Positions 52,801 to 62,324 of a DNA stretch of 64,000 bases are shown piece by piece. The position numbers and the translations under genes were made by a program. The stretch spans positions 36,973 through 100,972 of the forward strand of contig CAZFWJ010000004.1 of NCBI GenBank assembly GCA_964522505.1, written 5' to 3'. Under the pieces are notes generated by a model. It was given only the letters and a program-made list of their open reading frames with translations, was not told the origin of the DNA and ran no database searches. How positions within the stretch are numbered: position 1 is the stretch's first letter; each line of letters begins with the position of its first letter. The stretch is from GYS-P2D sp964522505 (GTDB lineage: Bacteria; Bacteroidota; Bacteroidia; Chitinophagales; Saprospiraceae).

Positions 52801-55227
52801 GTCTGTTGTTTTATTATAAAAATATACTCTGAACGAATAGGATTGATCAGGATGAAACAGATATTGGTTGTCATCAGACTCTTGTATCTGAGTTGTGCGA
52901 GTAGGATTGATGTTATCATCGACAGTAAATACATCAGATATAAGTTGAGAAGTAGCAAAGTTATCATCTGAAACCAAAATGCTAAAATCGTAGCCAAAAT
53001 TATCTCTACTAACAACATTGTTTAATCCTGACTTGGTAAAGGAAAAACTATGAAGAAACATAGCATTGATATCTGCTGCTGTGGTGAGTGTATATTGTAA
53101 ATAATCTTCATCAGCGATTGCATCTGAGAGATCGAGTTGATCAACGCCTATAATATTGAGCTGAGTAGCAACAATACTTGTGGTAATCCCTGAGCCATAT
53201 TCCTCAAGTTGGGCCGATGCGACCAGCTGTGGATCCAGAATGTCTGCTTCTCGAGTGTTTGTTGGCGTATTATGACTCCACCATATCATACTGCTAAAAA
53301 CTCCTCTACAATTATATTCATCACTATCTCTAAGACCATCATTATCATCGTCTATATCAAGGGCATTACATACGCCATCCTGATCCAAATCCGATTCGCT
53401 GCCTAAATCGCAAATAGTATTTATTAGCTCGAGACAAACCGCATCAAAAGTCGCTGACCCAGCAGGTCCGTTTATACCTAATACTACATCCAGGTGTGTT
53501 GCATTAGGGGGAATAGTCAAAGTAGTAATGTGTTCTTCATATATGTCTTCAAATACTTGACGTTCATTAGAGGCAATGATTCGATCGAGAGCATCAACTA
53601 CTTCAAGACTGCCTTCAGCTCTTGTACCTCCTTCAGTTTTGGCATAAAACCTGAGTCGGTAAGTTTCTCCGGGCAATACAGGTATCCGCTGCGATGCAGC
53701 ACCTGTGCCGCCATTCACAATAAGAGCATTATTGCCTATGAAAGCATCACTAGAAACAAAGCTATTACCATGGTCTGTCCAATCCGTCAATCCTTGGTCA
53801 AACTGATTATTGCTTAATATTCCATTATCGCATAAAACATCATCTAAACAGCTTCCTAATATATCGATGGAGTTGCCATCAATTATAAAAGCCGCATCTC
53901 CTGAACTGGTTGTTAGATGTTGACGCACACCGTATCTTAGTTTAAAAATAGATCGATCTAAAAAGGTAAATCTTACAGCACCCTGAGGATCATCTGCACT
54001 CTGATCCTCCGTGCCAGTAAGGGATAGATATTGTCCATCAGAACTTATAGTTAAGTTAGATGCATTGTCCAAAAGGTAGATGTTCAATTCCTCTTGTGAA
54101 GCACCTACAATTTCAACCCTAGCAGTTGAAATAGAGTCTATATCGGCTATTTCAATTTCGAATGTTCCACTAATAGGAATGTTGGTTCCAGATTGAACTA
54201 AGTCATACCGAATATCCGCATAATATTCAGTGCCCTGTGTCTCTCTCATGCTAGGCAGTTTGACTATAGCATTGTCCGAACCAGCAGCAGCACCATGTTC
54301 TTCAAGTGCCATGATATTTGTAAGACTGGCAATTGTTGCAATGATGTCTACTGAATTCCCTTGTATGTTACCAACATCAGAGTACAATAGTTGGTCACCT
54401 TCGTTCAACCCAGTTCCACTCAATGTGCTAACATTGGAAAAATCTAAATAAATCGGATTAGCGAAGGAAGCGGGACAATCGCACTCAGGGTCATTAAAAT
54501 CAACTAACCCATCTCCATCATTGTCAATATTGTCATTGCACACTTCAATAGAAGTAGGAGGTGCGCCATTAAACAATCCAAAATCCACATTCTCAATATT
54601 GGATGTGCCTGTTATGGTTATAGGTCCTACTAATAGTCCATCAGAATCCAAACTATCATCACCTCCTATATAGGCATTCGTGCTCGAAAATCCCGACGGC
54701 AATCCAGAATACTGTACAAAATAATCGCCTGGTAAGAAACTTGAGAAACTATACAACCTGTCGTTAGCCGTACTAGTCCATAGAACAGTTGTATCCACAT
54801 TGGTATCTATTACTCCATTATTGTTTACATCTCTAATAAGATGTACTCTTACTCCATCCACGCCTGGTTCTGTTGCTTCTTGAATTCCATTTCCATTTAT
54901 ATCCTCCCACACCAAATTTCCAACTACCGGTAAAGAGAAAGGTGCCGACTGTATGCCTACTTTTATTGCCTTGGTAGATAGTAGTTCTTGACCTGTAGAA
55001 ATATTTCTCGATGTAGGTGGAGTAGTCGACCAGTTGGGATCAACGCAACCTGTTGAAAACGGAGTTGGATTCGAACCGGCAATTTCATCCCTACAGGAAT
55101 TGTTAACTGTGGTATAGGAAGTGATTACTTCAGGGAGTGTCGGAAGTGCTGCTGCCAATACCATTTCCTGGCCTTGTAGACTACAAAGCGAAATAATTAA
55201 TAAGAAGACAATAAGACATTGTCTCAT
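49816..55227 (-). CDS. Large secreted multidomain beta-helix protein
   Basis: An 1803-residue secreted protein. Residues 1-20 are a signal peptide. About 105-230 form an SdrD B-like domain (NLVWEDINGNGIQEATEPG). Near 235-262 is a metal-binding CNDNIDNDGDGLVDFNDPEC motif. About 470-600 resemble a carbohydrate-binding sandwich. About 610-640 and 828-930 are thrombospondin type 3 calcium repeats (DLDQDGVCNALDIDDDNDG). A second SdrD-B-like domain starts near 976. About 1255-1630 are five tandem ~65-70 residue beta-helix units, then an Ig-like tail. It ends abruptly at NPHVMFFRSR with no recognisable type IX C-terminal domain. It is likely a surface adhesin or polysaccharide-binding protein. Confidence 0.88.
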   Translation of the reverse strand: MRQCLIVFLLIISLCSLQGQEMVLAAALPTLPEVITSYTTVNNSCRDEIAGSNPTPFSTGCVDPNWSTTPPTSRNISTGQELLSTKAIKVGIQSAPFSLPVVGNLVWEDINGNGIQEATEPGVDGVRVHLIRDVNNNGVIDTNVDTTVLWTSTANDRLYSFSSFLPGDYFVQYSGLPSGFSSTNAYIGGDDSLDSDGLLVGPITITGTSNIENVDFGLFNGAPPTSIEVCNDNIDNDGDGLVDFNDPECDCPASFANPIYLDFSNVSTLSGTGLNEGDQLLYSDVGNIQGNSVDIIATIASLTNIMALEEHGAAAGSDNAIVKLPSMRETQGTEYYADIRYDLVQSGTNIPISGTFEIEIADIDSISTARVEIVGASQEELNIYLLDNASNLTISSDGQYLSLTGTEDQSADDPQGAVRFTFLDRSIFKLRYGVRQHLTTSSGDAAFIIDGNSIDILGSCLDDVLCDNGILSNNQFDQGLTDWTDHGNSFVSSDAFIGNNALIVNGGTGAASQRIPVLPGETYRLRFYAKTEGGTRAEGSLEVVDALDRIIASNERQVFEDIYEEHITTLTIPPNATHLDVVLGINGPAGSATFDAVCLELINTICDLGSESDLDQDGVCNALDIDDDNDGLRDSDEYNCRGVFSSMIWWSHNTPTNTREADILDPQLVASAQLEEYGSGITTSIVATQLNIIGVDQLDLSDAIADEDYLQYTLTTAADINAMFLHSFSFTKSGLNNVVSRDNFGYDFSILVSDDNFATSQLISDVFTVDDNINPTRTTQIQESDDNQYLFHPDQSYSFRVYFYNKTTDLSVDTWYDDFRINVEVCEFNIDVDNDTYVNSRDLDSDNDGLTDIQESGHSAADSNFDGVIDGADSNSGLNGLYDPLESATDVGIINYSISDSELIEDGIYDPYELDADGDGCNDSREESINDPDDDGMVGSTIPTVTDDGLVSSHLYGPAANNFWQNATLIKCIDISGVVFEDINYGGGIGRDYISADLSAQLSSWSPDDIALENVIVELYSSDGTYVGNTTTDASGRYNFVDAGTGTHFVRMVNSSALSNRASNGTAQSTIPVQTFRNNGTSSFSNEVGGNDPSKQDAPPNTTDADLSALTSAIMTTQSVSNVSVETVDLTGVDFGLNYDVIVNTNDGGQGSLRQFIINSNELENSNLDQEDNPTSGVNFNKPLGTETSIFKIPTPSVQNIVNTTTYPNITDEFTHISGYTQEGSTQGDIASRVINVEISSSTNLIDALVIDADNTTISGLSVYNYRSGIIGNTAHSDGFIWGNYIGVRADGITPQGNSTNGISLQNFTNSHLGTNGDGANDANEGNIISDNSQGIVIRNASDIWVSGNIIGLDKNGNAPIGNSFNGVFIRDAVGPNIVGFNGALATADHALYRNIISANGNDGIRLLNSDNQLLSGNYLGTDITGMQARGNRNFGIQLQGSSSNNKIGVDGDGSEDLYERNVISANGSGIRMQSGGTGNNNVIAGNFIGTDISGSGVLGNSVNGIDITGSFNNNIIGTNADNLSDALERNVISSNGGDGIRLFNTTNNLIAGNFIGVGSDGLIPLGNNLRGIFIVGASSSNIVGYHPTMINTDELVVGNFIKNNTQKGIALSDTGTENRISRNQISNNGDLGIDLGFDNVTTNDDGDTDSGSNDLLNFPVFRSASLLDDNLTISGFAPANSVIEVFIADAGPNPSPLPASYTASFGEGAVYLFEVAEGGANDDNNTVGIYNNDGTGVINNRSQSQFEFTIDVSGLGISDGTIITATATDADNNTSEFSGVFQISINCGTAIMNPHVMFFRSR
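50330..51460 (-). repeat. Tandem ~200-bp coding repeats of a beta-helix
   Basis: Within the large secreted protein, about five units of 65-70 residues recur. Each has the core ERNVISANGxxGIRL, then NNxIAGNFIGTD, then GNxxNGIxI and NNxIG with a DG-rich loop. Units diverge in sequence but keep order and length. They would form a right-handed parallel beta-helix. Confidence 0.8.
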
Positions 55228-55867
55228 TTAGACAGGTTATTTTGATTCTAAAACGCAATTAAATTTTGTACGTATGCCGCCTTGCATTCTCATTGTATAC
55301 TGTAGGTGTCGTACTTATTTAAAGACAGTATTTTTCAATAGAACCCCTAGTGCCTATAGGTATACTCATCTCTATGATCGGATGTATAGGCATCACTTCA
55401 AAGAGCTTAACTTCAGATTATGATGTTACATATCACTAGCATCCGAGAGTCAAAATACCACCTGATATTTAATTAAGTGTTTAATAATTTCTCTATGAGT
55501 GGTAATCAATTGTCCGTATAAGTATCTTACCATTGATTTGACTCATGAGTTCTGTTGCGAAATTTTCAAGACTATGATTGAAGCAATAGAACACAAGAAC
55601 GGAATCCATTCAACAGAGTTTTTTAAGCCGATAAATAGTACTGATTAGCCTGAGTTGTATATGAATATTGCGAAATAAGAAGTAGGTTTTATGAATCGAC
55701 TTTTGGTTTTCAATTATGGGCTAATTGGATAGCAGAGATTAAACTCATATGTCTGTGAAATAAATCAGTATTCCAAGATGAGATTAGATTTGTTAAGATG
55801 GAACAATAACAAGAACAGTGAACAACATTTAGTCATCATCGATCATCAGTTAATTATAGTTATAAGT

Positions 55868-56173
55868 ATGTATATATATTGTGTCATGATCAGAGTAAAT
55901 AATGAGGTCGTAACAGCATGGGAATCATTTTTTATTGATAAGCATATGGATGATCTGATTAAGACGGGATGTTTCACCCATTATGAATTTTGCAAACTAC
56001 AGAGCGACGATCCTATGTCGAGTCATTATATCACCAAGTATTATTATCGAGCCTCCAAAGATTTAGAGAGGTATATTGCTCAGTTTGCGGAAAGGCTCAG
56101 GAAGGATGTAGTCAGTCGCTTCGAAGGGAAGTTTCAAGCGAGTCGCGAACTTTATGAAGTATTGTCATACTGA
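55868..56173 (+). CDS. DUF4286 family protein
   Basis: The frame is open from 55778, but the ATG at 55868 (MYIYCVMIRVNNEV) matches the usual DUF4286 start and gives 101 residues. The body continues with VTAWESFFIDKHMDDLIKTG and CFTHYEFCKL, then DLERYIAQFAERLRKDV, the ferredoxin-like fold pattern of the family. Function unknown, presumed cytoplasmic. The 640-bp stretch before it (55228-55867) holds only a 24-codon fragment near 55574-55647 (IEAIEHKNGIHSTEFFKP) that could not be assigned. Confidence 0.82.
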   Translation: MYIYCVMIRVNNEVVTAWESFFIDKHMDDLIKTGCFTHYEFCKLQSDDPMSSHYITKYYYRASKDLERYIAQFAERLRKDVVSRFEGKFQASRELYEVLSY

Positions 56174-56334
56174 TGTTATGATAAACTTAGATGAAGCTAC
56201 CCTGTTTAGGAATGCTATTCAGTAGGTTTATCACTTATAGATGGTAGTATAGATTTCAATGTCCAATAAGAAGACCACATCTGAGATTGGAAGTCTAAAT
56301 AAAGATAAGTAGTATCTTCATGGATAATTAGTAC

Positions 56335-57135
56335 ATGACGCAATTATTGATCTCCCTTACAGATATTCGAATTCTCGATGTGATCGATATATTGATCGTT
56401 CTCATACTGGTTTGGCAGATATACAAACTACTTCGAGGGACAATCGCTTTTAACATTTTCATCGGCTTGATGCTCCTCTATGGTGTGTGGTATGCCGTCA
56501 GTTTTTTCAATATGAGATTATTGACCTTTTTGCTTGGTCCTTTTGTGGGATTTGGGGTCTTAATCTTAATTATAATATTCCAGCCCGAAATCAGGCAATT
56601 CCTCCTATTACTGGGTAACAATACTCTCAAGAATCGATTTACGTTCATAGAGCGACTCTGGGGCGATCAGATCATGGTTGATGATTCCGCTATTATGAAC
56701 ATTGTGGATGAAGTACACTTAGCAATGGAGAGCTTCAGAGAAGATAAATTGGGGGCATTAATTGTCATTAGCAACAATCGGGAAACGCCAATCTGGAATA
56801 ACTCAGGACAAGAAATTGATGCGAAGGTGTCGTCCCAAATGCTACGTACCATCTTTCAAAAAGAATCTCCAACACATGACGGTGCAGCCATCATGATCAA
56901 AGATCGTATATATTCTGTGAGTGTCATATTGCCTGTAACCGAAAGTAACTCTATAGATGCAGACCTGGGACTGCGTCATCGAGCAGCAGTAGGTGTATCA
57001 GAAAAGACTAACGCTACAGCATTTGTCGTATCTGAAGAAAATGGTGCTTGGTCATATGCCAAGGGTGGTAGGCTGATCCGGGTGGCAAACGCATCGGTGT
57101 TAAAGTCTCAGCTTAAGGAAGCGCTGAAGGGGTAG
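56335..57135 (+). CDS. cdaA: Diadenylate cyclase CdaA
   Basis: It condenses two ATP into the second messenger c-di-AMP. The N-terminus has three membrane helices (about 10-85). The DAC domain carries the catalytic DGA motif with Asp182 in SPTHDGAAIM and the RHR motif (Arg214-His215-Arg216) in LGLRHRAAVGVSE. At 266 residues it is a standard CdaA/DacA. CdaR and GlmM, its neighbours in Firmicutes, are absent here, as is usual in Bacteroidota. It is followed by the sulfatase gene in the opposite direction. Confidence 0.97.
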   Translation: MTQLLISLTDIRILDVIDILIVLILVWQIYKLLRGTIAFNIFIGLMLLYGVWYAVSFFNMRLLTFLLGPFVGFGVLILIIIFQPEIRQFLLLLGNNTLKNRFTFIERLWGDQIMVDDSAIMNIVDEVHLAMESFREDKLGALIVISNNRETPIWNNSGQEIDAKVSSQMLRTIFQKESPTHDGAAIMIKDRIYSVSVILPVTESNSIDADLGLRHRAAVGVSEKTNATAFVVSEENGAWSYAKGGRLIRVANASVLKSQLKEALKG

Positions 57136-57278
57136 GGCTGCGAGTTGATGCGGCTAGCGCTTTACCACCGTTCTTTTTTATCTTGACCGCAGTGAGAGAC
57201 CTCCTGACTGAGGAGCAACTGAAGCCATATGCGCATGACATGTAGGGCGGACTCGATAATTGTTAATGTTCTAATATC

Positions 57279-58820
57279 CTAGTTCCATCCTCGCAGATTG
57301 TCTTCTAGTGATTGCTGTTGGTAGGCCATCCTCTCTCTGAGGAATTCTGCTTTTCTAGGATGCTTTTTTATCAGGTTAAGCGCTTCATTATCCAATTTTA
57401 GATTAGTCAGCTGTGGTTTTAGCTTGGTGGCAGGTCCAAAATTGCCTATCATGTTTATGTGGATGCCGTTAGCTCCTTCATGATACTTATATAAAGAGTC
57501 CCTAATACCTACGATCCTACCGGTCAGAGCAGAATTATAATACACATAGTTATGAGGACTATTTCTATTTTCAGTGATCAGTGGCAAGATGCTTTTACCA
57601 TCAATGACTCTATCAGTAGGAGGGTCAATATTCAATAAGTCTAATAGGGTAGGTAGGATATCTAAATTGCTTGCTAAACCATCCGATATCATGGGCTCTT
57701 TGACGAATGATTTGCCATAGATAATCATGGGTACCCGTTGACCGCCTTCGAAGGTTTGTTGCTTATGTCCTCGAAGATTTCCTACACTACCATTGACATC
57801 TCCTCCATTATCAGAAGTAATGAATATCAAGGTGTTTTCTAATAGGTTTAGGCGATTTAAGGCAGCCATAAGTTCCCCCGTGCTCCAATCTAAGTCCTCG
57901 ATCACATCGCCATATAATCCACCTTCTGATTGCCCTCGCTGTCTGTCTGAACTAAAGTGTGGGACATGTGGAAAGGAATGCGGCAAATACAAAAAGAATG
58001 GATCGTTTTGATGTCGTGTCACAAAATCGATCGCCTCTTTTGTGAATGACTCAGTAAGTTTGGTTTGATCTGACGAAGTTCCCGTAATGGCTTGATCCGC
58101 ATCGGTGTATGAAAATGGAAATGAGCCATTCTCCAATTCTTTTTCATCACGCTCGACTATGTCATTATTACGATAGATATGGAAGGGCATCATATCATTG
58201 CTATACCAAGCACCAAAAAAATAATCAAACCCAAAGTCATTAGGCCTATGCCCCGCTAGATCACCTAAGTGCCATTTGCCGATCAATGCTGTAGCATAAC
58301 CCTTGGCTTGCAGTATCTCTGAAATTAAAATTTCATCTCGCGGAATCTCATTCTTTAGATTTTGCATTTTTCTGAAGTCTGCAACTGGATGATCCGATGG
58401 GAAGTAGACATGGTTGCCAGCGTACGCACGTACGGGATATCGGCCTGTCAGTAGACCTGCCCTTGATGGCGTGCATACTGGCGAACAAGAATAGAAATCA
58501 GTCATGCGAATCCCGTTTTCTGCAAGGCTATCTATAATAGGCGTCTTGATCAATTGGTTGCCGTAACAGCTCAAATCACCGTACCCCATATCATCAAAAT
58601 TGATGTAGATGATATTCGGTCGATTGGTGGAAGGGCGTTTCTTGATTTGTTCGAGATATGCTTGTTTTTGTTCCAGATGTTCAGCTATGGCTGGTTCGTA
58701 GGAAGCTATCTTAATAGGTCGCCAGATAAACCAAATGCAGAGCAAGAATAGCACAAGAATGAGCACTAATAAGCCTAAGAATTTTAACAATAAATGCCAT
58801 CCTCGTTTCAGCATTTCCAT
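57279..58820 (-). CDS. Sulfatase (formylglycine type)
   Basis: A 513-residue arylsulfatase-family enzyme anchored by an N-terminal membrane helix (12-33), with the catalytic domain in the periplasm. Metal ligands are in YINFDDMGYGDLSCYGN (Asp76, Asp77). The formylglycine precursor is Cys116 in CTPSR, converted by an anaerobic or FGE-type maturase encoded elsewhere. GKWHLGDLAGHRP and FFITSDNGG-type segments (ITSDNGGDVNG) are also present. It desulfates an unknown sulfate ester, often a marine polysaccharide. No polysaccharide utilisation genes lie directly beside it. Confidence 0.96.
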   Translation of the reverse strand: MEMLKRGWHLLLKFLGLLVLILVLFLLCIWFIWRPIKIASYEPAIAEHLEQKQAYLEQIKKRPSTNRPNIIYINFDDMGYGDLSCYGNQLIKTPIIDSLAENGIRMTDFYSCSPVCTPSRAGLLTGRYPVRAYAGNHVYFPSDHPVADFRKMQNLKNEIPRDEILISEILQAKGYATALIGKWHLGDLAGHRPNDFGFDYFFGAWYSNDMMPFHIYRNNDIVERDEKELENGSFPFSYTDADQAITGTSSDQTKLTESFTKEAIDFVTRHQNDPFFLYLPHSFPHVPHFSSDRQRGQSEGGLYGDVIEDLDWSTGELMAALNRLNLLENTLIFITSDNGGDVNGSVGNLRGHKQQTFEGGQRVPMIIYGKSFVKEPMISDGLASNLDILPTLLDLLNIDPPTDRVIDGKSILPLITENRNSPHNYVYYNSALTGRIVGIRDSLYKYHEGANGIHINMIGNFGPATKLKPQLTNLKLDNEALNLIKKHPRKAEFLRERMAYQQQSLEDNLRGWN

Positions 58821-59088
58821 CTGATTTGTTAGAGTTGCAGCTAAATTTATTAATTAATTAGATTGATGCTTTCATATATACATCTTGTAATTGTTCCTGA
58901 TGGGAAGTATGGCTATAATGCTCATGATGGATATTGAGTAAAACACTGTAGAATACAGCCCTCGACATGGATAGGGAGAACGATTATTGGGCTTTCTATC
59001 CAAGTGATCTTATGGAGTCATTAATAAATTGAATTTGAGTCCTCAGGGTTATTCAATCATTTAGCTTTTTAGCCTACTTTTATACGCT

Positions 59089-60477
59089 ATGAGTAAAACG
59101 ACTGAATACATCCACGAGCATAAGCAAAGATTTATTGGAGAACTTCTTGAACTGCTCAAGATCCCCTCTATAAGTGCAGATCCAGCTTACGCAAAAGATG
59201 TTGAGAGGACAGCCGAAGCGGTTATTAATTCATTGCTAACGGCCGGGGTTAATGTAGCAGAAAAATATGAGACACCTGGACATCCTATCGTTTATGCGGA
59301 GAAGATGATTGGTGAACACCTCCCTACTGTATTAGTCTATGGTCATTATGATGTTCAGCCACCTGATCCGCTTGATTTGTGGGATTCACCTCCTTTTGAA
59401 CCTGTAATCAAGAAAACAAAGCTGCATCCTGGTGGCGCCATATTTGCTCGTGGTTCGTGTGATGATAAGGGGCAGATGTATATGCATGTCAAGGCTTTTG
59501 AAGCGATGATGCAGACGGATAGTTTGCCGTGCAATGTAAAGTTCCTCATTGAAGGCGAGGAAGAAGTGGGTTCTGACAACTTAGGAGACTTCATGGCCGA
59601 GCACCAAGAGTTATTATCATGTGATGTAGTACTCGTCTCTGATACTTCTATCATTGCTAACGATGTACCATCAATTACTGTTGGGCTGAGAGGTCTAAGT
59701 TATGTGGAAGTAGAAGTAACTGGGCCTAATCGTGACTTACATTCAGGTGTGTATGGGGGAGGTGTTGCAAATCCCATTAATATCCTATGTCAGATGATCG
59801 AGTCGCTCCAAGATGATCAGAATCGTATAACTATTCCATCATTTTATGATGATGTTATCGAGGTTTCTACAGCTGAGCGATCTGAAATGAATAAAGCGCC
59901 ATTTAGTCTATCAGCGTATAAACAAGACTTGGAAATCGGAGATGTGCATGGAGAAGAAGGGTATACCACGTTAGAGCGTACATCTATTCGGCCGACACTG
60001 GATGTCAACGGAATCTGGGGTGGATACATCGGTGAAGGCGCCAAGACAGTATTGCCGTCGAAAGCTTTTGCAAAAATCAGTATGCGCCTTGTTCCTAATC
60101 AAAGCGAAGAGAAAATTACAGAGCTCTTTAAGGCTCATTTTGAAAGCTTAGCACCTGCAGGAGTAAAAGTGCAAGTAAGGCCGCACCATGGTGGTAAGCC
60201 TGCTGTGACTCCTACAGATACAGCGGAGTATAAGGCAGCTCATCTGGCAATGAAGGATGCATTTGGTAAAGATCCTATTCCTGTCCGAGGTGGAGGGAGT
60301 ATTCCTATTGTGGCACTGTTTGAAGACATCCTCAGTGTGAAGACAATTCTTATGGGATTTGGCTTGGATTCAGATGATATCCATAGCCCTAATGAGCATT
60401 ATGGTATCTGGAATTATATAAAGGGCATAGAAACGATCCCTTCATTTTATAAACATTACGCAGCACTCAAAGCCTAG
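59089..60477 (+). CDS. M20 family dipeptidase
   Basis: A 462-residue dizinc peptidase of the M20 (carnosinase/ArgE-like) family. Metal-binding motifs: VYGHYDVQPPDP with the first histidine, ARGSCDDKGQMYMH with the bridging aspartate, and EGEEEVGSDN with the catalytic glutamate pair. DLHSGVYGG lies in the dimerisation lid, and GGGSIPI and DSDDIHSPNEHYG carry the last ligands. It is complete and cytoplasmic. Its stop codon directly abuts the trmD start (TAG-ATG), so they are translated from one message. Confidence 0.95.
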   Translation: MSKTTEYIHEHKQRFIGELLELLKIPSISADPAYAKDVERTAEAVINSLLTAGVNVAEKYETPGHPIVYAEKMIGEHLPTVLVYGHYDVQPPDPLDLWDSPPFEPVIKKTKLHPGGAIFARGSCDDKGQMYMHVKAFEAMMQTDSLPCNVKFLIEGEEEVGSDNLGDFMAEHQELLSCDVVLVSDTSIIANDVPSITVGLRGLSYVEVEVTGPNRDLHSGVYGGGVANPINILCQMIESLQDDQNRITIPSFYDDVIEVSTAERSEMNKAPFSLSAYKQDLEIGDVHGEEGYTTLERTSIRPTLDVNGIWGGYIGEGAKTVLPSKAFAKISMRLVPNQSEEKITELFKAHFESLAPAGVKVQVRPHHGGKPAVTPTDTAEYKAAHLAMKDAFGKDPIPVRGGGSIPIVALFEDILSVKTILMGFGLDSDDIHSPNEHYGIWNYIKGIETIPSFYKHYAALKA

Positions 60478-61158
60478 ATGCTTCGCTTCGATATCATCAC
60501 TTGCTTACCTGAATTGCTTGAAAGCCCTTTTCAACACAGTATCTTAAAGCGTGGGCAAGACAAAGGCCTAATATCGATAGCGATTCATAATCTTCGTGAG
60601 TATGGTCATGGTAAGCATAAACAGATCGACGACTACCAGTATGGCGGTGGCGCAGGCATGGTGATGATGGTAGAGCCCTTATCAAGATGTATAGAGGATT
60701 TGCAGCAGGAAAGAAACTATGACGAGATCATATTTGTCACACCAGATGGTAATCAATTAACTCAACAATCTGTTAACAAGCTATCGCTTGAACAAAATAT
60801 TATCATCATATCGGGTCATTATAAGGGCATAGACCAGCGGATACGAGACAAGTACGTCACTATGGAGATATCTATCGGGGACTATGTCCTCAGTGGTGGA
60901 GAATTGCCAACAGCGATCCTCGTTGATAGTATCAGCAGGGTAGTTCCTGGCGTCCTCAATGACGGTAGTTCAGCCTTGAGTGACTCCTATCAAGATAATC
61001 TCTTAGCTCCCCCAGTTTATACTCGTCCAGCTGAATATGATGGCATGCAAGTACCTGACGTGTTGCTATCGGGCAACGATGCACTGATAGAGGAGTGGCG
61101 CTATGAGCAAGCCTTAAAACGTACACAAGAAAGAAGACCAGATCTGTTAGAGGACTAA
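60478..61158 (+). CDS. trmD: tRNA (guanine-N1)-methyltransferase TrmD
   Basis: It methylates G37 of tRNAs that read CNN codons. The 226-residue SPOUT protein has the deep trefoil knot: DDYQYGGGAGMVMMVEPL, then ISGHYKGIDQRIRDKYV, then ISIGDYVLSGGELP and VVPGVLND. It is full length. It is normally found with rpsP, rimM and rplS; here it follows an M20 peptidase instead, so the classical operon is broken, which is common in Bacteroidota. Confidence 0.97.
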   Translation: MLRFDIITCLPELLESPFQHSILKRGQDKGLISIAIHNLREYGHGKHKQIDDYQYGGGAGMVMMVEPLSRCIEDLQQERNYDEIIFVTPDGNQLTQQSVNKLSLEQNIIIISGHYKGIDQRIRDKYVTMEISIGDYVLSGGELPTAILVDSISRVVPGVLNDGSSALSDSYQDNLLAPPVYTRPAEYDGMQVPDVLLSGNDALIEEWRYEQALKRTQERRPDLLED

Positions 61159-61159
61159 A

Positions 61160-61357
61160 CTACTCAAGTTCGATCTCAGGGCAAGTTGTACCCGATGAAA
61201 ACCCATATCTCATAAATTGTGTCGGCAGCTCTAAATCAACATTTCCGATAGCAACTCTTCCTAGTACGTCGTATTTAACGCTGTTGTCATAGTAGGCTAC
61301 TAACGGTAATATGACTTCTATGACGGTTAGGTTTCGACCATTAGAATCAATGCTCAA
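61160..61357 (-). other. Questionable 65-codon open frame in a 318-bp gap
   Basis: Opposite strand to trmD and ending 2 bp after it. The reading (VILPLVAYYDNSVKYDVLG, then AIGNVDLELPTQFMRYG, ending EIELE) looks protein-like and mildly amphipathic. It starts with TTG, has no ribosome-binding site, and no family is recognised. It may be a decayed secreted-protein tail. The rest of 61358-61476 shows nothing. Confidence 0.25.
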
Positions 61358-61476
61358 GCTAATTTTTATCTACCTATTAATATAAAGTGTGCTTATCTAA
61401 GAAACCGCTCGATTAATGGTGTTGGCATTCAACCGTTGTCAACATTAAGACAGATAACAGAGAATCGATCGATGGA

Positions 61477-62295
61477 TTATTGTTTAAAGTCTGCTGGCGT
61501 AAGACCATTGTTAAACTTGATATCAGTCCATTTGACGTTTATCCATGGGCCTTCACTTACATCAGCGTCCCAAGTAGATCGCTTATATCGTCGTTTAGTT
61601 GGAATCATCAATCCGTCTATATCCTCATATGTCACTTCCATTAATAGTGGTGTTTCCATTAAGCCGAAATCTGCCACAGTAAATAAAAATTGATCTACCA
61701 TACCACTGGCTTTATTGATGTGTACTTGATAGATGTCTGTGGGTTTGTCTGGAGTTGAATCAAATGATACGTCTACGACATCATACTGTTGCTCATGAAA
61801 AGTCTTTTCACCTTTGTATTCGTACTTCAAGCCAGGATCCAACAGCTTCGGAAACATAGCAAACCAATAATAATTAGTTGGACGATTGAATGCTACTCTT
61901 GCGAGGGCAGCGCTATCAGATATCGTGGAGCCCTCATTCTTGAGCCAGTATTTATCACCATCATAGCCTTGCTCTATAACACCCTCTAAATCAGGCAATG
62001 TCCGTTCATGCTGCTTATACACAGCATAGGATAGCTCTCCATCAAATAGGTACTTCTCCGTGGAGACATCGGACTTGCCGTCAGGTGTCGTATAAGTATA
62101 GGTATAGACGACGTCCTTTTTAGCTGATAGCTTGCTCATATCTCCTAGACTCTGTACCACATCATAGACTAGTTCGTGAGCCTTGTTTTGAAACTTCGTA
62201 GCTTGCTCTTTTTCATGATGATCTTGAGAATGGGAGTCTTTAGTCTGGCAAGATGATAATGCAATGGCAATGCTGAGGGTAATCAATATTCGCAT
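61477..62295 (-). CDS. DUF6503 family lipoprotein
   Basis: A 272-residue lipoprotein with lipobox ALSSC (Cys16) and a His/Asp/Ser-rich linker. The mature part is a beta-rich fold similar to outer-membrane lipoprotein-sorting proteins: AHELVYDVVQSLGDMSKLSA, YDGDKYWLKNEGS, KYEYKGEKTFHEQQYDVVDV and PTDIYQVHINKASGMVDQF, with strands that would cup a lipid. Function unknown. It is followed upstream of its start by a palindromic repeat element. Confidence 0.85.
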   Translation of the reverse strand: MRILITLSIAIALSSCQTKDSHSQDHHEKEQATKFQNKAHELVYDVVQSLGDMSKLSAKKDVVYTYTYTTPDGKSDVSTEKYLFDGELSYAVYKQHERTLPDLEGVIEQGYDGDKYWLKNEGSTISDSAALARVAFNRPTNYYWFAMFPKLLDPGLKYEYKGEKTFHEQQYDVVDVSFDSTPDKPTDIYQVHINKASGMVDQFLFTVADFGLMETPLLMEVTYEDIDGLMIPTKRRYKRSTWDADVSEGPWINVKWTDIKFNNGLTPADFKQ

Positions 62296-62324
62296 AAGTT
62301 CTTTTTTTAATACTAATTGCAGTT

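Noticed and set aside
55060..55095. A GGATTCGAACCGGCAA stretch resembling a tRNA T-arm
   Set aside because: It lies inside the large secreted protein gene, no acceptor or anticodon stems can be formed around it, and the reverse strand encodes in-frame residues (AGSNPTPF).
57136..57245. Open frame after cdaA ending LTEEQLKPYAHDM
   Set aside because: About 35 codons, no start, no family; too short to claim as a remnant.
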